A DNA stretch of 64,000 nucleotides from an uncultured Bacteroidales bacterium (GCA_949123685.1 CASBHZ010000004.1:1-64000); one strand, 5' to 3'. Numbered from the stretch's first letter, positions 43,464-53,051 are shown. The notes: generated by a model from the letters alone, not told the origin. Numbers and translations are program-made.

Positions 43464-44540
43464 ATGAGCAAACTGATTAAAACAGATGCCGAATACTCCC
43501 GGTGGGTCCCGGAGTTGAAAGAACGATACCGCCGCAGTCAGATTAAGGCTGCTGCCCAAGTGAACAGCGAGATGCTGTGCTTCTACTGGTCGCTCGGTCG
43601 AGACATCGTGGCCCGTGATGCTGAGAATGTTTATGGCAGCAGTTTCTATCGGAATCTCAGTCAGGATTTGAAAGCGGCTATTCCGGAAGCCGGGGGCTTT
43701 TCACGGCAGAACCTTCAATATATGAAGAAGATGTATCTTCTTTATAGTGAATTGTCTACAAATTGCCCACAACTTGTTGGCAATTCTGAAACCGAGATAT
43801 GCCCACAAGTTGTGGGCGATTTTATATTTTCTGTTCCATGGGGGCATCATCGCATTCTGATAGATAAATATTTCGGTAGGGGAGAACGAGAAACCGCACT
43901 ATTTTACGCGCATAAAGTTGTTGAAGAAGGGTGGTCGAGAAATGTACTGAAATCGTTTATTGACACCAATCTGCATCTTCGTCAGGGCAAGGCATTGACA
44001 AGTTTCTCTCGCCTGCTCCCGGCTCCCGACAGCGAACTCGTCCAAGAATTGACCAAAGACCCATATATCTTCGACTTTACCGAAATGACCGAGCCATATA
44101 AGGAACGGGAACTGAAAAAGGCTCTGATGTCAAATATATCCCGTTTTCTTCTTGAACTTGGTTCCGGCTTTGCCTATGTCGGGGAAGAATATCGTCTAAA
44201 AGTCGGACATACGGAGCAATTCATTGATTTGCTGTTTTATAATATAAAATTGCACGCCTATTGTGTTATAGAGGTCAAGACAGGAACATTCGGAGCCGGC
44301 GACATCGGGCAGCTCGGCACTTATATGACGGCTGTCAATCATATTCTGAAAGCCGAACAGGATAATCCGACAATAGGGCTTCTGATATGCAAGGATAAAG
44401 ACAATGTTCTTGCCCAATATGCGCTTGAATCATCATCGCAGCCAATTGGTGTAGCGGAATTCCAACTGACAAAATTCATCCCCGACGAGTTCAAGAGTTC
44501 CCTGCCCTCAATAGAGGATATTGAATTGGAACTGAAATAA
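43464..44540 (+). CDS. DUF1016 (YhcG-type) PDDEXK nuclease family protein
   Basis: A 358-residue protein with an N-terminal DUF1016 winged-helix domain (residues about 8-100, ESxxxYRNLSQDLKAAIPEAGGFSRQN) and a C-terminal PDDEXK-like nuclease domain (FIDLLFYNIKLHAYCVIEVK, about residues 251-270, with the D and ExK residues). Between them is a short linker with a doubled unit, NCPQLVG and ICPQVVG, encoded by two near-palindromic DNA segments. Members of this family are often found in defence islands and next to restriction systems; biochemical function is inferred from fold. TATTTTTG promoter-like elements occur at 43419 and 43427. Confidence 0.88.
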   Translation: MSKLIKTDAEYSRWVPELKERYRRSQIKAAAQVNSEMLCFYWSLGRDIVARDAENVYGSSFYRNLSQDLKAAIPEAGGFSRQNLQYMKKMYLLYSELSTNCPQLVGNSETEICPQVVGDFIFSVPWGHHRILIDKYFGRGERETALFYAHKVVEEGWSRNVLKSFIDTNLHLRQGKALTSFSRLLPAPDSELVQELTKDPYIFDFTEMTEPYKERELKKALMSNISRFLLELGSGFAYVGEEYRLKVGHTEQFIDLLFYNIKLHAYCVIEVKTGTFGAGDIGQLGTYMTAVNHILKAEQDNPTIGLLICKDKDNVLAQYALESSSQPIGVAEFQLTKFIPDEFKSSLPSIEDIELELK

Positions 44541-44591
44541 TATTGGGTTCTAATCCGATTTCTTCATCTTCTTGTTCTAATGGGTATGGTG

Positions 44592-44632
44592 CTTAATTTC
44601 GGCAATAAATCAAACTTATTGCCGAAATTAAG
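44592..44632 (+). terminator. Hairpin after the DUF1016 gene
   Basis: CTTAATTTCGGCAATAA (44592-44608), 7-nt loop, TTATTGCCGAAATTAAG (44616-44632): a perfect 17-bp stem 51 nt after the stop codon. No long T-run follows, so termination is likely but not certain. Confidence 0.6.
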
Positions 44633-44808
44633 TCGAGCTAAAATACACGAAGCATATTTTTGATACAAAAAATTGCGACTATAATCCTCCATAAATACAA
44701 ATTTTTGCGATTATAACTGCGATTTTTACAAAAAAACTGAGTTTAGAGCATGTCGCTGTAAAACGCTGAAGGGCAGGTGGCTCTCTCACCGGTTTTTCAA
44801 TCGTGAGT

Positions 44809-44950
44809 CATTTGCCTCACGATTGGGTGAGACTCACGCTCATACTCCGAAAGCCACTGCATTCTACCGGATAAGGCAAAAAAACCGCTGAAAATCAAGT
44901 GATTTTCAGCGGTTTGCGGTAAAAGTTAGAACTTTCTTGTTATCCGAGCG
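44809..44950. repeat. Left copy of the tRNA-Arg-flanking direct repeat
   Basis: From CATTTGCCTCACGATTGGG to a terminator-like stem (AAACCGCTGAAAATC/GATTTTCAGCGGTTT, 44882-44915) and on to ACTTTCTTGTTATCCG, this stretch aligns in the same order with 58092-58235 at roughly 80 percent identity by eye. No tRNA follows here: similarity ends where the tRNA-Arg 3' end begins in the right copy. Confidence 0.85.
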
Positions 44951-45231
44951 TACTTTGTTTTGGCTTACATATTAGTTTGATTTTAAATTAATTACGCATT
45001 ATGATTAAGTGCCAATGTACCACGGTTTGTACCACATTTTGTCCTTTGATAAGGGCAAATTTAACGCCGTTTTTTTGACCTCTCAAAACGCCTCTATCGA
45101 TTTTGACAATTATTTTGTAAATACCGCCCATATAAACAATATTTAACATATAAGATAGCTGACATCTACCATAGTAACACCTGAAAGTACGCCGCAGTTT
45201 ACTCCCTGTCTGGCATAAATACAATACCGAT

Positions 45232-45504
45232 ATGATTACAACTGAAATCAACTACAAAGGCAGGGATTATACCTGCCGTATAGTAAGAAGCAATGAGGAC
45301 GAGGAATTGATAATAGCAGGAACAAGCCTGCTTGATGTTCTTATGCCTTATCTTGCAACCGACGGCTCGGACGGCTTCGCCGACAAGGAGGCTGAAAAGG
45401 TTGAAGAAGAAATATTCTTCTATACTGCCGATAGCAACCTCCGTCTGCCCGATGATGAACTAATCAAGGAACTAAAAGAGAATAATCCCGAATGGTTTGA
45501 TTGA
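45232..45504 (+). CDS. Hypothetical acidic protein
   Basis: A 90-residue acidic protein (MITTEINYKGRDYTCRIVR...), ending ENNPEWFD. No signal, no membrane segment and no glycine-glycine leader, so it does not look like an export-cluster precursor. It lies just right of the left repeat copy; codon use looks normal. A real but unrecognised gene is likely. Confidence 0.55.
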   Translation: MITTEINYKGRDYTCRIVRSNEDEELIIAGTSLLDVLMPYLATDGSDGFADKEAEKVEEEIFFYTADSNLRLPDDELIKELKENNPEWFD

Positions 45505-45692
45505 AATTGCCAACCACCACTGCACCAACCCATTGGGCGCAGTGGCATAAAGACCGACATTGCATGGAAAAATTTTTAACTTATGCCGTCCTACGTGTGA
45601 AGGAAAACATTGGCACAGACTATAAATGGTACTTTGAAACGAACCGGGATTATATCGAGAATTTCGCAGAAGATAACCTTAATCGAGAGTAG
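45501..45692 (+). CDS. Possible small hypothetical protein
   Basis: A 63-residue frame starting at TTG overlapping the previous stop (TTGA, 45501-45504), or at the internal ATG at 45564 (MEKFLTYAVLRVKEN...). Rich in aromatic and charged residues. Coupling to the previous gene is plausible, but there is no family recognition. Confidence 0.4.
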   Translation: MKLPTTTAPTHWAQWHKDRHCMEKFLTYAVLRVKENIGTDYKWYFETNRDYIENFAEDNLNRE

Positions 45693-45756
45693 GGTGATGA
45701 GAGCTGAAATATAGTGTTACTCCCATTTAAGCCAAAACAAATTCCTGCGGAACAAA

Positions 45757-45787
45757 TTGTATTCATTAACAATAATTATTAACTTTG
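45757..45787 (+). promoter_or_regulatory. Promoter of the peptide-export cluster
   Basis: TTG (45757-45759), 20-nt spacer, TAACTTTG (45780-45787), about 85 nt before the ATG at 45873. Full consensus fit; it would drive 45873-50152. Confidence 0.8.
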
Positions 45788-45872
45788 TAAATGGAATATG
45801 GTTATGTAAATTTATATAACTCAAGTGTAAATATGAATCAGATATTAGTTAGCTTCTAATGGAATCCCATTT

Positions 45873-46556
45873 ATGAAGACAAATGCATTTGAAGAGAAAC
45901 TGAATACTTTGATTGAACAATTCATTCAGAAAAATCGAGTGAGGATGTTCTTAGGATCGGCACAAATGCATGAGCCCATACGATTATACCTGCTCAAGAC
46001 TCTTGGATTATCGGATAATTATACCTTACAGATTCCAAGTTCATATACAGATGCTTATTTGAATTTCCAAGTTCCGAAATTACTTTCGCTCCTTGAAACG
46101 TGTTGTGAAAATGAAAATAGAGTATTACCAGGAAGTGACGCGTTTCTAAACAATTATGAACATCCTTGGAAAACTATACTTGAAGATTATGTATATTCCA
46201 CTTTAGCGTATGTTGAGAATGAATCCGATATGATTTCTGTATTAGCTATTCTGAAGAATGTTTCCGGAATAAAAATATTATTTTCAAATAAGAATATAAC
46301 TACCGATGATATCGAGTTGACAGACGATTATATTTTCTTTCATCTTGATGTAACACACCTGATATGTGTTGACAATCCATATCTGAGAATATGTTTTTAT
46401 AATATTTTCAATTTAGCCAATAGCATGCTGTGGTTCCTAAGATTTCTTTGTCCCAAATTAATATATGTAAATTCCGGGGAAACAGTTGAAACCTGTGTTT
46501 TAGCCTCCATAGCGACATCTTTAGCAATTCCTGTAAAAACAATCAATAATGGATGA
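45873..46556 (+). CDS. Hypothetical protein, first gene of the export cluster
   Basis: A 227-residue, probably cytoplasmic protein that I do not recognise. The C-terminal third is hydrophobic with alternating strands and helices (PKLIYVNSGETVETCVLASI), reminiscent of a nucleotide- or sugar-binding fold, but no motif is diagnostic. Its 3' end overlaps the GT2 gene by 8 nt, so the two products are probably made together. AT-rich compared with housekeeping genes. Confidence 0.65.
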   Translation: MKTNAFEEKLNTLIEQFIQKNRVRMFLGSAQMHEPIRLYLLKTLGLSDNYTLQIPSSYTDAYLNFQVPKLLSLLETCCENENRVLPGSDAFLNNYEHPWKTILEDYVYSTLAYVENESDMISVLAILKNVSGIKILFSNKNITTDDIELTDDYIFFHLDVTHLICVDNPYLRICFYNIFNLANSMLWFLRFLCPKLIYVNSGETVETCVLASIATSLAIPVKTINNG

Positions 46557-47463
46557 TCTGTTGCTGTCCTATATAGTACCTGTATATAATACAGGTCAAT
46601 GGTTGGAAAAGTGTCTACTTTCCATATCAAGTTATGAATTTGATTCATGCGAAATCATAGTGGTAGATGATGGCTCTGAAGATAATTCCTCTGAAATAAT
46701 AAAAGTTATTGAGGAAAACGACAATCGAGTGAGGAGCATTCACCAATCCAATCAAGGACTTTCATCAGCCAGAAATGCAGGTCTTGAGATTGCAAGAGGC
46801 AAATATGTCCTTTTTGTCGATAGCGACGATATCATAGATGTTCAAAACGTGTTATACATGCTTAAGAAAGCGATGGATGAAAATGCTGACGTAATAGCAG
46901 GAAGAATATTGTGTTTTGATGAAAATGGCACATATAGCAAATGGGGAAAATATTTAAATAAAGCTGTATTTCCTGATGGGGTATCTTATTTACAAGCGAT
47001 ATATAAAAATGCTACATACGCCCCTATGGTATTTGGATATTTGGTGAAAAGAGAATTAATCATCTTACATAAACTTAGATTTAAGGGGGGCATAATACAC
47101 GAAGATGAACTTTGGACACCGACCTTATTACTCAGAGCCAAAAAAATCATAACGGTAGAGAAGTATCATTACCTTTATCGTACGCAGAGAAAGGGTTCAA
47201 TTACATCGTCAAGTCTTGTTTTTAATAAAATTTATTCATTATCAGTAATAATTTATAATCTGACAGATGATTATCTTCGCTGTTTGATCAGTTCAGAAAA
47301 AACTGTCAGAGCACTCTCATTTTTCAGATGGAGAATAAATGTGCTTTGCTCTATATGTGTCTGTATAGACGTTCCTTCGGGAGGTCTGTTTCGAATTTTT
47401 AAGGATTTCTCATTGGGCTGTCTGTCTTATTTTAATCGTGAGATAAAAAGTTATCAACAATGA
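46549..47463 (+). CDS. Family 2 glycosyltransferase
   Basis: A 304-residue GT-A glycosyltransferase: LLSYIVPVYNTGQWLEKCLL, the nucleotide-binding IIVVDDGSEDNS, GLSSARNAGLEIARGKYVLFVDSDD with the metal-binding DSD, and HEDELWTPTLLL (catalytic-base region). No membrane segment is obvious. It overlaps the upstream gene by 8 nt and the C39 transporter by 4 nt. The tight coupling to an exporter suggests that it glycosylates an exported peptide, or a partner of it, but the acceptor is unknown. Confidence 0.92.
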   Translation: MDDLLLSYIVPVYNTGQWLEKCLLSISSYEFDSCEIIVVDDGSEDNSSEIIKVIEENDNRVRSIHQSNQGLSSARNAGLEIARGKYVLFVDSDDIIDVQNVLYMLKKAMDENADVIAGRILCFDENGTYSKWGKYLNKAVFPDGVSYLQAIYKNATYAPMVFGYLVKRELIILHKLRFKGGIIHEDELWTPTLLLRAKKIITVEKYHYLYRTQRKGSITSSSLVFNKIYSLSVIIYNLTDDYLRCLISSEKTVRALSFFRWRINVLCSICVCIDVPSGGLFRIFKDFSLGCLSYFNREIKSYQQ

Positions 47464-49658
47464 AAAATTTTCCTCACTTTCGTCAACTCGATGCAATGGA
47501 TTGCGGACCAACATGCCTGAAAATGATTGCATCATATTATGGGAAAGATTATACGCTTGAAACTCTTCGCAAAAGATCTTTCATTACTCGCTCGGGAGTA
47601 TCCATGCTTGGAATAAGCGACGCTGCAGAATCAATAGGATTTAAGACTATGGGAGTAAGGATATCCTTCCCTCAATTAATCAATGATATGCCATTGCCGT
47701 GTATTCTTCACTGGAATCAAAAGCATTTCGTGGTATGTTACCGTTTAAAGAAAACAAAAGATGGATACGTGTTTTATATAGCCGATCCCGCTACAAAAAA
47801 TCTGGCTTTCAAGGAGAAGGAGATACGCCGCTGTTGGTTGTCCACAAAAGTCGGAGGAGAAGAACGGGGAGCTGCATTGGCTTTGGAACCTACTCCTTTT
47901 TTTTATGAAAAAGAGGATGAACACGTAAAAAAACACAAATCACTGTCTTTTTTTACGAAGTATCTTTGGCCTTACCGTAAAGAGTTCATCCAGCTCTTTA
48001 TCGGACTGTTGGTAACAAGCGTGCTTCAACTAATATTCCCTTTCCTTACTCAGGCTCTTGTGGATGTAGGTATTCGCAATAATAGCATCAACTTCATATT
48101 GCTTATATTGGCCTCTCAACTTATCCTGTCGGTTTCGCAATTGGCGGTGGACTTTATCCGTAGTTGGATTTTGCTCCATATCAACGTAAGAATAAATATA
48201 TCGTTGATTTCTGACTTCCTCATAAAGCTAATGAAATTACCTATCAGTTTTTTCGATGCGAAAAACATTGGCGATATAATGCAACGTATAGGAGACCATA
48301 ACAGAATTGAGTCATTTTTAACAGGATCTTCTCTAAACACTCTGTTCTCATTCATTAGTTTTTTCATATTCAGCATTGTGCTGGCAATATATAATCCTAT
48401 GACTCTGCTGATCTACCTTATTGGCAATTCATTGTATATTGGCTGGATTTCCATATTTTTAAAATATCGCCGTGAACTTGACATAAGAAGATTTACCCAA
48501 GCTTCCGGAGAACAAAGCACCCTTATCCAAATGATTACAGGCATGCAGGAAATCAAACTCAATAACTGCGAGCGTCAGAAAAGGTGGAAATGGGAAGGGA
48601 TACAAGTAAAACTTTTCAAAATCAGTGTTAAAAGTCAGGCTTTGGGACAAATACAACAGGTCGGTTCAGTTTTTTTTAATCAGATGACAAACATCATCAT
48701 ATCATTTATTGCCGCGAAAGGTGTGGTGGAAGGAACAATGACGCTTGGCATGATGGTATCTCTTACATATATAGTGGGAGCTTTGAACGGACCGATAAAT
48801 TCCTTCATAAGTTTTATCCGCCAGTTGCAGGATGCCAAGATCAGCCTTGAGCGTCTCAATGAGATCCATGGCAAAGAGGACGAAGATGTTGATCTGGATA
48901 ATAGGATAAATGAAATCTCTGAGACCAATGATATAGAACTCAGGAATGTTTCTTTCAGTTATGATGGAGCCGAGCGCAACTACGTCATTTCAGATATGAA
49001 TCTGACTGTGCCTGCGGGGAAAATTACTGCTATTGTTGGAGCCAGCGGCGGTGGGAAGACCACCATTATAAAGCTGATCATGGGATTCTACGAGCCGATG
49101 AAAGGAGAAATTCTTATCGGTGGCATTCCTCTGAAGAAGATAAATCCTCACGTATGGAGAGAACATACCGGAGCTGTGATGCAGGATGGGTTCATTTTTT
49201 CTGACTCCATATCGGCTAATATTGCTATTTCTGATGAATCTGTTGACTTAAAAAAGCTTCAGAAAGCCGTTGAGATAGCAAATATCAAGCGATTTATTGA
49301 AGATTTACCGTTGGGTTATGATACAAAAATCGGTATGGAAGGCAACGGAATAAGCCAAGGTCAGAAGCAGCGTATTTTGATTGCCCGAACAGTATATAAG
49401 AATCCTGATTATATATTTCTTGATGAAGCTACCAATGCACTTGATGCCAATAATGAACATGAGATAATCGACTCACTCAATGAGTTCTATAAAGGGAAAA
49501 CCGTAGTTATAGTAGCTCATCGATTAAGCACAATTAAGAATGCTGACAATATTGTTGTAATAGACAAAGGTACCATTGTCGAACAAGGCACACATAAAGA
49601 GCTTATAGCCCGTAAAGGAAGCTATTACAATCTTGTACGAAATCAGATTGAACAATAG
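47460..49658 (+). CDS. C39-peptidase-containing ABC exporter (bacteriocin/peptide type)
   Basis: A 732-residue PCAT-type exporter. Residues 1-130: C39 peptidase, with MDCGPTCLKMIASYYGK (catalytic Cys15), LHWNQKHFVVCY (His) and IADPA (Asp). Residues about 165-450: ABC transmembrane domain. Residues about 490-730: ATPase with Walker A GASGGGKTTII, signature GISQGQKQRI, Walker B YIFLDEAT and the H-loop VIVAHRLST. These proteins cut double-glycine leader peptides and export the cargo. No candidate double-glycine precursor is visible in the window. Confidence 0.95.
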   Translation: MKNFPHFRQLDAMDCGPTCLKMIASYYGKDYTLETLRKRSFITRSGVSMLGISDAAESIGFKTMGVRISFPQLINDMPLPCILHWNQKHFVVCYRLKKTKDGYVFYIADPATKNLAFKEKEIRRCWLSTKVGGEERGAALALEPTPFFYEKEDEHVKKHKSLSFFTKYLWPYRKEFIQLFIGLLVTSVLQLIFPFLTQALVDVGIRNNSINFILLILASQLILSVSQLAVDFIRSWILLHINVRINISLISDFLIKLMKLPISFFDAKNIGDIMQRIGDHNRIESFLTGSSLNTLFSFISFFIFSIVLAIYNPMTLLIYLIGNSLYIGWISIFLKYRRELDIRRFTQASGEQSTLIQMITGMQEIKLNNCERQKRWKWEGIQVKLFKISVKSQALGQIQQVGSVFFNQMTNIIISFIAAKGVVEGTMTLGMMVSLTYIVGALNGPINSFISFIRQLQDAKISLERLNEIHGKEDEDVDLDNRINEISETNDIELRNVSFSYDGAERNYVISDMNLTVPAGKITAIVGASGGGKTTIIKLIMGFYEPMKGEILIGGIPLKKINPHVWREHTGAVMQDGFIFSDSISANIAISDESVDLKKLQKAVEIANIKRFIEDLPLGYDTKIGMEGNGISQGQKQRILIARTVYKNPDYIFLDEATNALDANNEHEIIDSLNEFYKGKTVVIVAHRLSTIKNADNIVVIDKGTIVEQGTHKELIARKGSYYNLVRNQIEQ

Positions 49659-49660
49659 TC

Positions 49661-50152
49661 ATGCCAGATATTGAATACAATATAGAACTGATGAGCGAAG
49701 AAGCTCAAGAAGTGATGAATAGAATTCCTCCATCCATACAACGATGGGGAATCTCTATAATTGCCATAATCATCGCAACTCTTATAGCATTTGCTTCGAC
49801 TGTCAAAATTCCTTTGACTGATACATGCGATTATAAATTAGAGTGGGGCAATGACAATCATCCGGACATCACTCTGTTCATCCCTTCTCCTTCAATACAA
49901 TCAGTGGCTAATGGGAATAACAGTATTGTTTTGACATCTGAGGCTTTCCCTGAGAAATTTGCCTCCAAAATGAATGCAGAAATTTATCATATCGACAAAT
50001 CTCCAATCCGGATTGGCAAAAAATATTATTATGTCGCTAAGGCTCGTTTGACGACAACAGATGAAACATACCTTTTACAATCAAAATTAAATATTAATGG
50101 AACGGCAGTTATTACCACAGGCTACACATCTATTATTAAACAAATTTTGTAA
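49661..50152 (+). CDS. Miniature HlyD-like membrane protein
   Basis: A 163-residue protein, 2 nt after the exporter. The N-terminus (YNIELMSEEAQEVMNRIPPSIQRWGISIIAI) matches the start of Bacteroidetes HlyD-type adaptors (S-E-E-x-Q-E...RWG), followed by one membrane helix. The rest (about 110 residues) ends with INGTAVITTGYTSIIKQIL, like an HlyD C-terminus. The coiled-coil hairpin and lipoyl/barrel-sandwich region that make up most of a 400-residue HlyD are missing. No frameshift is evident, so this looks like a purposely short form or an old internal deletion. Confidence 0.7.
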   Translation: MPDIEYNIELMSEEAQEVMNRIPPSIQRWGISIIAIIIATLIAFASTVKIPLTDTCDYKLEWGNDNHPDITLFIPSPSIQSVANGNNSIVLTSEAFPEKFASKMNAEIYHIDKSPIRIGKKYYYVAKARLTTTDETYLLQSKLNINGTAVITTGYTSIIKQIL

Positions 50153-50180
50153 CCAGACCAAACTCTTAATTACCAGCTTC

Positions 50181-53051
50181 TTATTTCTTTTTGGGTGCTT
50201 TGTGGAATTTCCACTGAACGTGGAACATCACATATCGGGGAAGAACATTAGTGTAGGTTTCAATCCTCGCCTGTGCATTCACACTATAGAATACATTGTT
50301 CAGATTGTGAAGAATATCAAAACCATCAACCATGAACGTCAACTGACCATTCAGTATTGTGTAGGTTGCCCTGACATTCCATACAAAATTGGTCTTGTTA
50401 AGCGATGCGTCAGAATAACCTCGCCTTGTGTAGACAGTAAAATCAGTTGACAGTCCGAATCCGACGGGCAATGAGAAATCGCCACGGATTCCGTAACGAT
50501 AATCCTGTGCTGTGAAATTATTGAAATTGACCTGCTTGCTTGCAAAGTGACTTAGTCTGCCTTCTCCATTCAAGGCAATTTTGTTTCTCCCGAATTTATA
50601 AGATAATTCTATGTTTTCGCTAAACAAAACATTATCAACTTTATTCCTCATAGGAGTTGAAGTATTCTCGCTAATAAGATCCACGCTGCGATGATAATCG
50701 ATAGTTGTTGTATTCCCAAATCTGAACTTTTCTATTGGGCCGAAACCAAATGAGAAATATTGGGATAATCCCATCTTGTAATTTCCGTTCACATTGCATA
50801 CCTTACCTGTTTTTACACCGGTAGATGAATCATATCCGTAACCATATGTGATAGCGTTGTGCAAGAACGTGGCATAAAGTCTATAACTCTGATATTTTTT
50901 AGAATCTTTTCGGTATGAAAAACTTAAATCATGTAACTCTTCGTCTTTCAATTCTGGGTTCCCGAGGCGCACTATGAGCGGATCAAGGTCGTTTTTGAAT
51001 TCTACCATATCAACAAGATCGGGCGAAGATACCTTTCTGCTGTATGTGAAATAAAAACGGTGCGGTCTTCCCAAATAATTGATATTAAGAGAGGCGTCCC
51101 CTAAGAATATCTTATTTCTCGAAAATGAAGTGTTGATGTTACCTCTTATATAATGGAGATATTGATTTCTATAATTGATAGGTAAGTTGAGGTTAAGATA
51201 TAATTTGTCTGTTGGCCACCATGTCCATTTGAAGTTAATTGAATGATAGTTTTCCGTCTTGTTGCTGTTAAAACTGTTATCCGGATCTAAAGAGGAAACA
51301 TACTCCATTTTTGAAGGTAGCCATTCTAATGGATGTCCTTCAGGAAGGAAATCATATATATTTTCAAGACGGTATAAATCGGATACCTCGTGTGAATATT
51401 TATGTTCATACTGATACCATGAATCAAGAAACATTCCCGGTCGGATTGCCCAAATATATCCGACCGCACCTTTACCTGTCCATTGGTAATTGGGAGAATT
51501 GTCGAAATAGCGGTCATAGTAATCGGAAGGAGTCGGATTATTACCGAAATTCAGGATATATCTTTGGAATTTGTCATAGTGATGACGTCTGTAATTTCCG
51601 GATATTAAATATGTCATTGCATCCGCGTCATTATGCAATTTTATCTTGCTGCTTGCTGAAAGACTTGCTTCCATGCTGTGCCCAAGCCTTTTATTATCAT
51701 CCTTATTCCTGTTGACTATTGACGCGAGAACTCCAGCGGAAGCTCCGTCATAGAGGTTGTTGATGAAATCCTTTCCCATGTCGTTCCATTCTTTTGAGAA
51801 TACAGCGGAAGATAGACTGGAGAAATCATTGTTTTTCGAATATTTGAAACTTGGATTTACTTTTAAATTCCATTTCGACTTTTGGATGTCAAGGGAATGA
51901 GACGTAGTAAGTGATAAAGACTTATTTTTTGACTGTGAATAGGAGTAGCCGTATGTGTGGCCGCCCGGCAGAAAATTTGTTGTGAGGACACTTCTGTAAT
52001 CCTTTACCGTTTGATGTGTTGCCATTATGTCTCCGGAAAAAGACACATCCCGGTACGGCATCTTTGCCCAATAGTCAAAACCTCCCTGATATGTCTTGAA
52101 ATCGCCCGATTGCATGGAACCCGGTGTAAAGTCGGTGTCCTGTCCGGGTTTACGGCTGTCACTGAGGTTATTGGCGTTGCCATAGAGAGAAAGGCGCGCA
52201 TTGTCGGAATACCAAAGTCCGAACAGACGGCCAAGATACCTTTTGCTTGAGCCGTAACCGGCTTCCATGTTTGTTAGCAGTCCCTGATTATATTCCTTTT
52301 TTAACCGCACGTCCATAGAAAGATGTCTTTCGCCGAAATCCTTTCCCATGATCCTGTCCATGTCATCCTGCCGTTCGTATACTGCTATGTTCTTGACCGC
52401 ATAGGCCCCGAGGTTCTCAAGTATCATCTTTCGGTCGCCTTTGAAGAAATCCTTACCGTTAAGCAATAGATTCTCGACATACCTGCCATTGACATAAATC
52501 TGGCTGCCGTCTTTGAGCTCCACTCCGGGCATCTGACGTATCAGTGCGTCGAGCATGCTCCCTTCGGCAAGTACAAACGCATCTGCATTGTATATGATAG
52601 TGTCTCCTTTGTTATAGAACATAACCTTGGATGCTTTCACAACCACCTCATCAAGCACCGTGGGTATTCTTTTCATATAAATCTTACCCAAATTCATATT
52701 ATCAACACGTTTTGAAATGGTTGTCGGATCTATATCCAGATGCAACGTCTCATAGTCTTTACGAGAGAGTTCGAGTATATATTTCTTATTTCTATCTACA
52801 TTCGGAAAAATAAAGATCGACTTTTTTTCAAATGTACCCTTGACAGCCCCGTCATATTCTCCGACAGCTTTAGTCTTGGCAACGATTGTGCTATCTTGAT
52901 AATTTAACAACTTGGCGTCTGCTACAAACAGCTGTGTATCTGTAGCCCTGTCATATACATTTCCTTGTATGGTGATTTTATCACCTGCATAAGCTACGAC
53001 TGAGATGTTATATATCAAAGTCAGAAGGCAGATGCAGATTCTCGTATTCAT
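50181..53051 (-). CDS. Outer-membrane beta-barrel protein (TonB-receptor-like)
   Basis: A 956-residue outer-membrane protein with a signal peptide (MNTRICICLLTLIYNISVVAYA), an N-terminal beta-sandwich/carboxypeptidase-regulatory-like region (residues about 25-125), a plug-like segment (TVLDEVVVKASKVMFYNKGD, ALIRQMPGVELKDGSQIYVNG) and a long barrel. This is the Bacteroidetes outer-membrane beta-barrel family rather than SusC. It is last in a minus-strand operon with a sigma factor, a probable anti-sigma protein and a DUF4252 protein, so its expression is probably controlled by them. It faces the export cluster tail-to-tail (28 nt). Confidence 0.88.
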   Translation of the reverse strand: MNTRICICLLTLIYNISVVAYAGDKITIQGNVYDRATDTQLFVADAKLLNYQDSTIVAKTKAVGEYDGAVKGTFEKKSIFIFPNVDRNKKYILELSRKDYETLHLDIDPTTISKRVDNMNLGKIYMKRIPTVLDEVVVKASKVMFYNKGDTIIYNADAFVLAEGSMLDALIRQMPGVELKDGSQIYVNGRYVENLLLNGKDFFKGDRKMILENLGAYAVKNIAVYERQDDMDRIMGKDFGERHLSMDVRLKKEYNQGLLTNMEAGYGSSKRYLGRLFGLWYSDNARLSLYGNANNLSDSRKPGQDTDFTPGSMQSGDFKTYQGGFDYWAKMPYRDVSFSGDIMATHQTVKDYRSVLTTNFLPGGHTYGYSYSQSKNKSLSLTTSHSLDIQKSKWNLKVNPSFKYSKNNDFSSLSSAVFSKEWNDMGKDFINNLYDGASAGVLASIVNRNKDDNKRLGHSMEASLSASSKIKLHNDADAMTYLISGNYRRHHYDKFQRYILNFGNNPTPSDYYDRYFDNSPNYQWTGKGAVGYIWAIRPGMFLDSWYQYEHKYSHEVSDLYRLENIYDFLPEGHPLEWLPSKMEYVSSLDPDNSFNSNKTENYHSINFKWTWWPTDKLYLNLNLPINYRNQYLHYIRGNINTSFSRNKIFLGDASLNINYLGRPHRFYFTYSRKVSSPDLVDMVEFKNDLDPLIVRLGNPELKDEELHDLSFSYRKDSKKYQSYRLYATFLHNAITYGYGYDSSTGVKTGKVCNVNGNYKMGLSQYFSFGFGPIEKFRFGNTTTIDYHRSVDLISENTSTPMRNKVDNVLFSENIELSYKFGRNKIALNGEGRLSHFASKQVNFNNFTAQDYRYGIRGDFSLPVGFGLSTDFTVYTRRGYSDASLNKTNFVWNVRATYTILNGQLTFMVDGFDILHNLNNVFYSVNAQARIETYTNVLPRYVMFHVQWKFHKAPKKK

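Larger units (their letters stand above)
44541..45231. other. Non-coding stretch holding degraded repeat sequences
   Basis: 691 nt without a convincing gene. It holds the hairpin at 44592, two motifs matching the Fic-upstream region (44665-44685 with TTGCGACTATAAT, and 44701-44745 with TTTTTGCGATTATAAC), a perfect small stem CAATCGTGAG/CTCACGATTG (44798-44825) and the left copy of the tRNA-Arg-associated repeat (44809-44950). Sequence after 44950 has no recognised feature. Confidence 0.7.

Noticed and set aside
45791..45859. Short frame MEYGYVNLYNSSVNMNQILV... as a possible export precursor
   Set aside because: It begins at about the predicted transcription start of the 45757-45787 promoter, has no double-glycine leader and no ribosome-binding space; it is more likely leader sequence.
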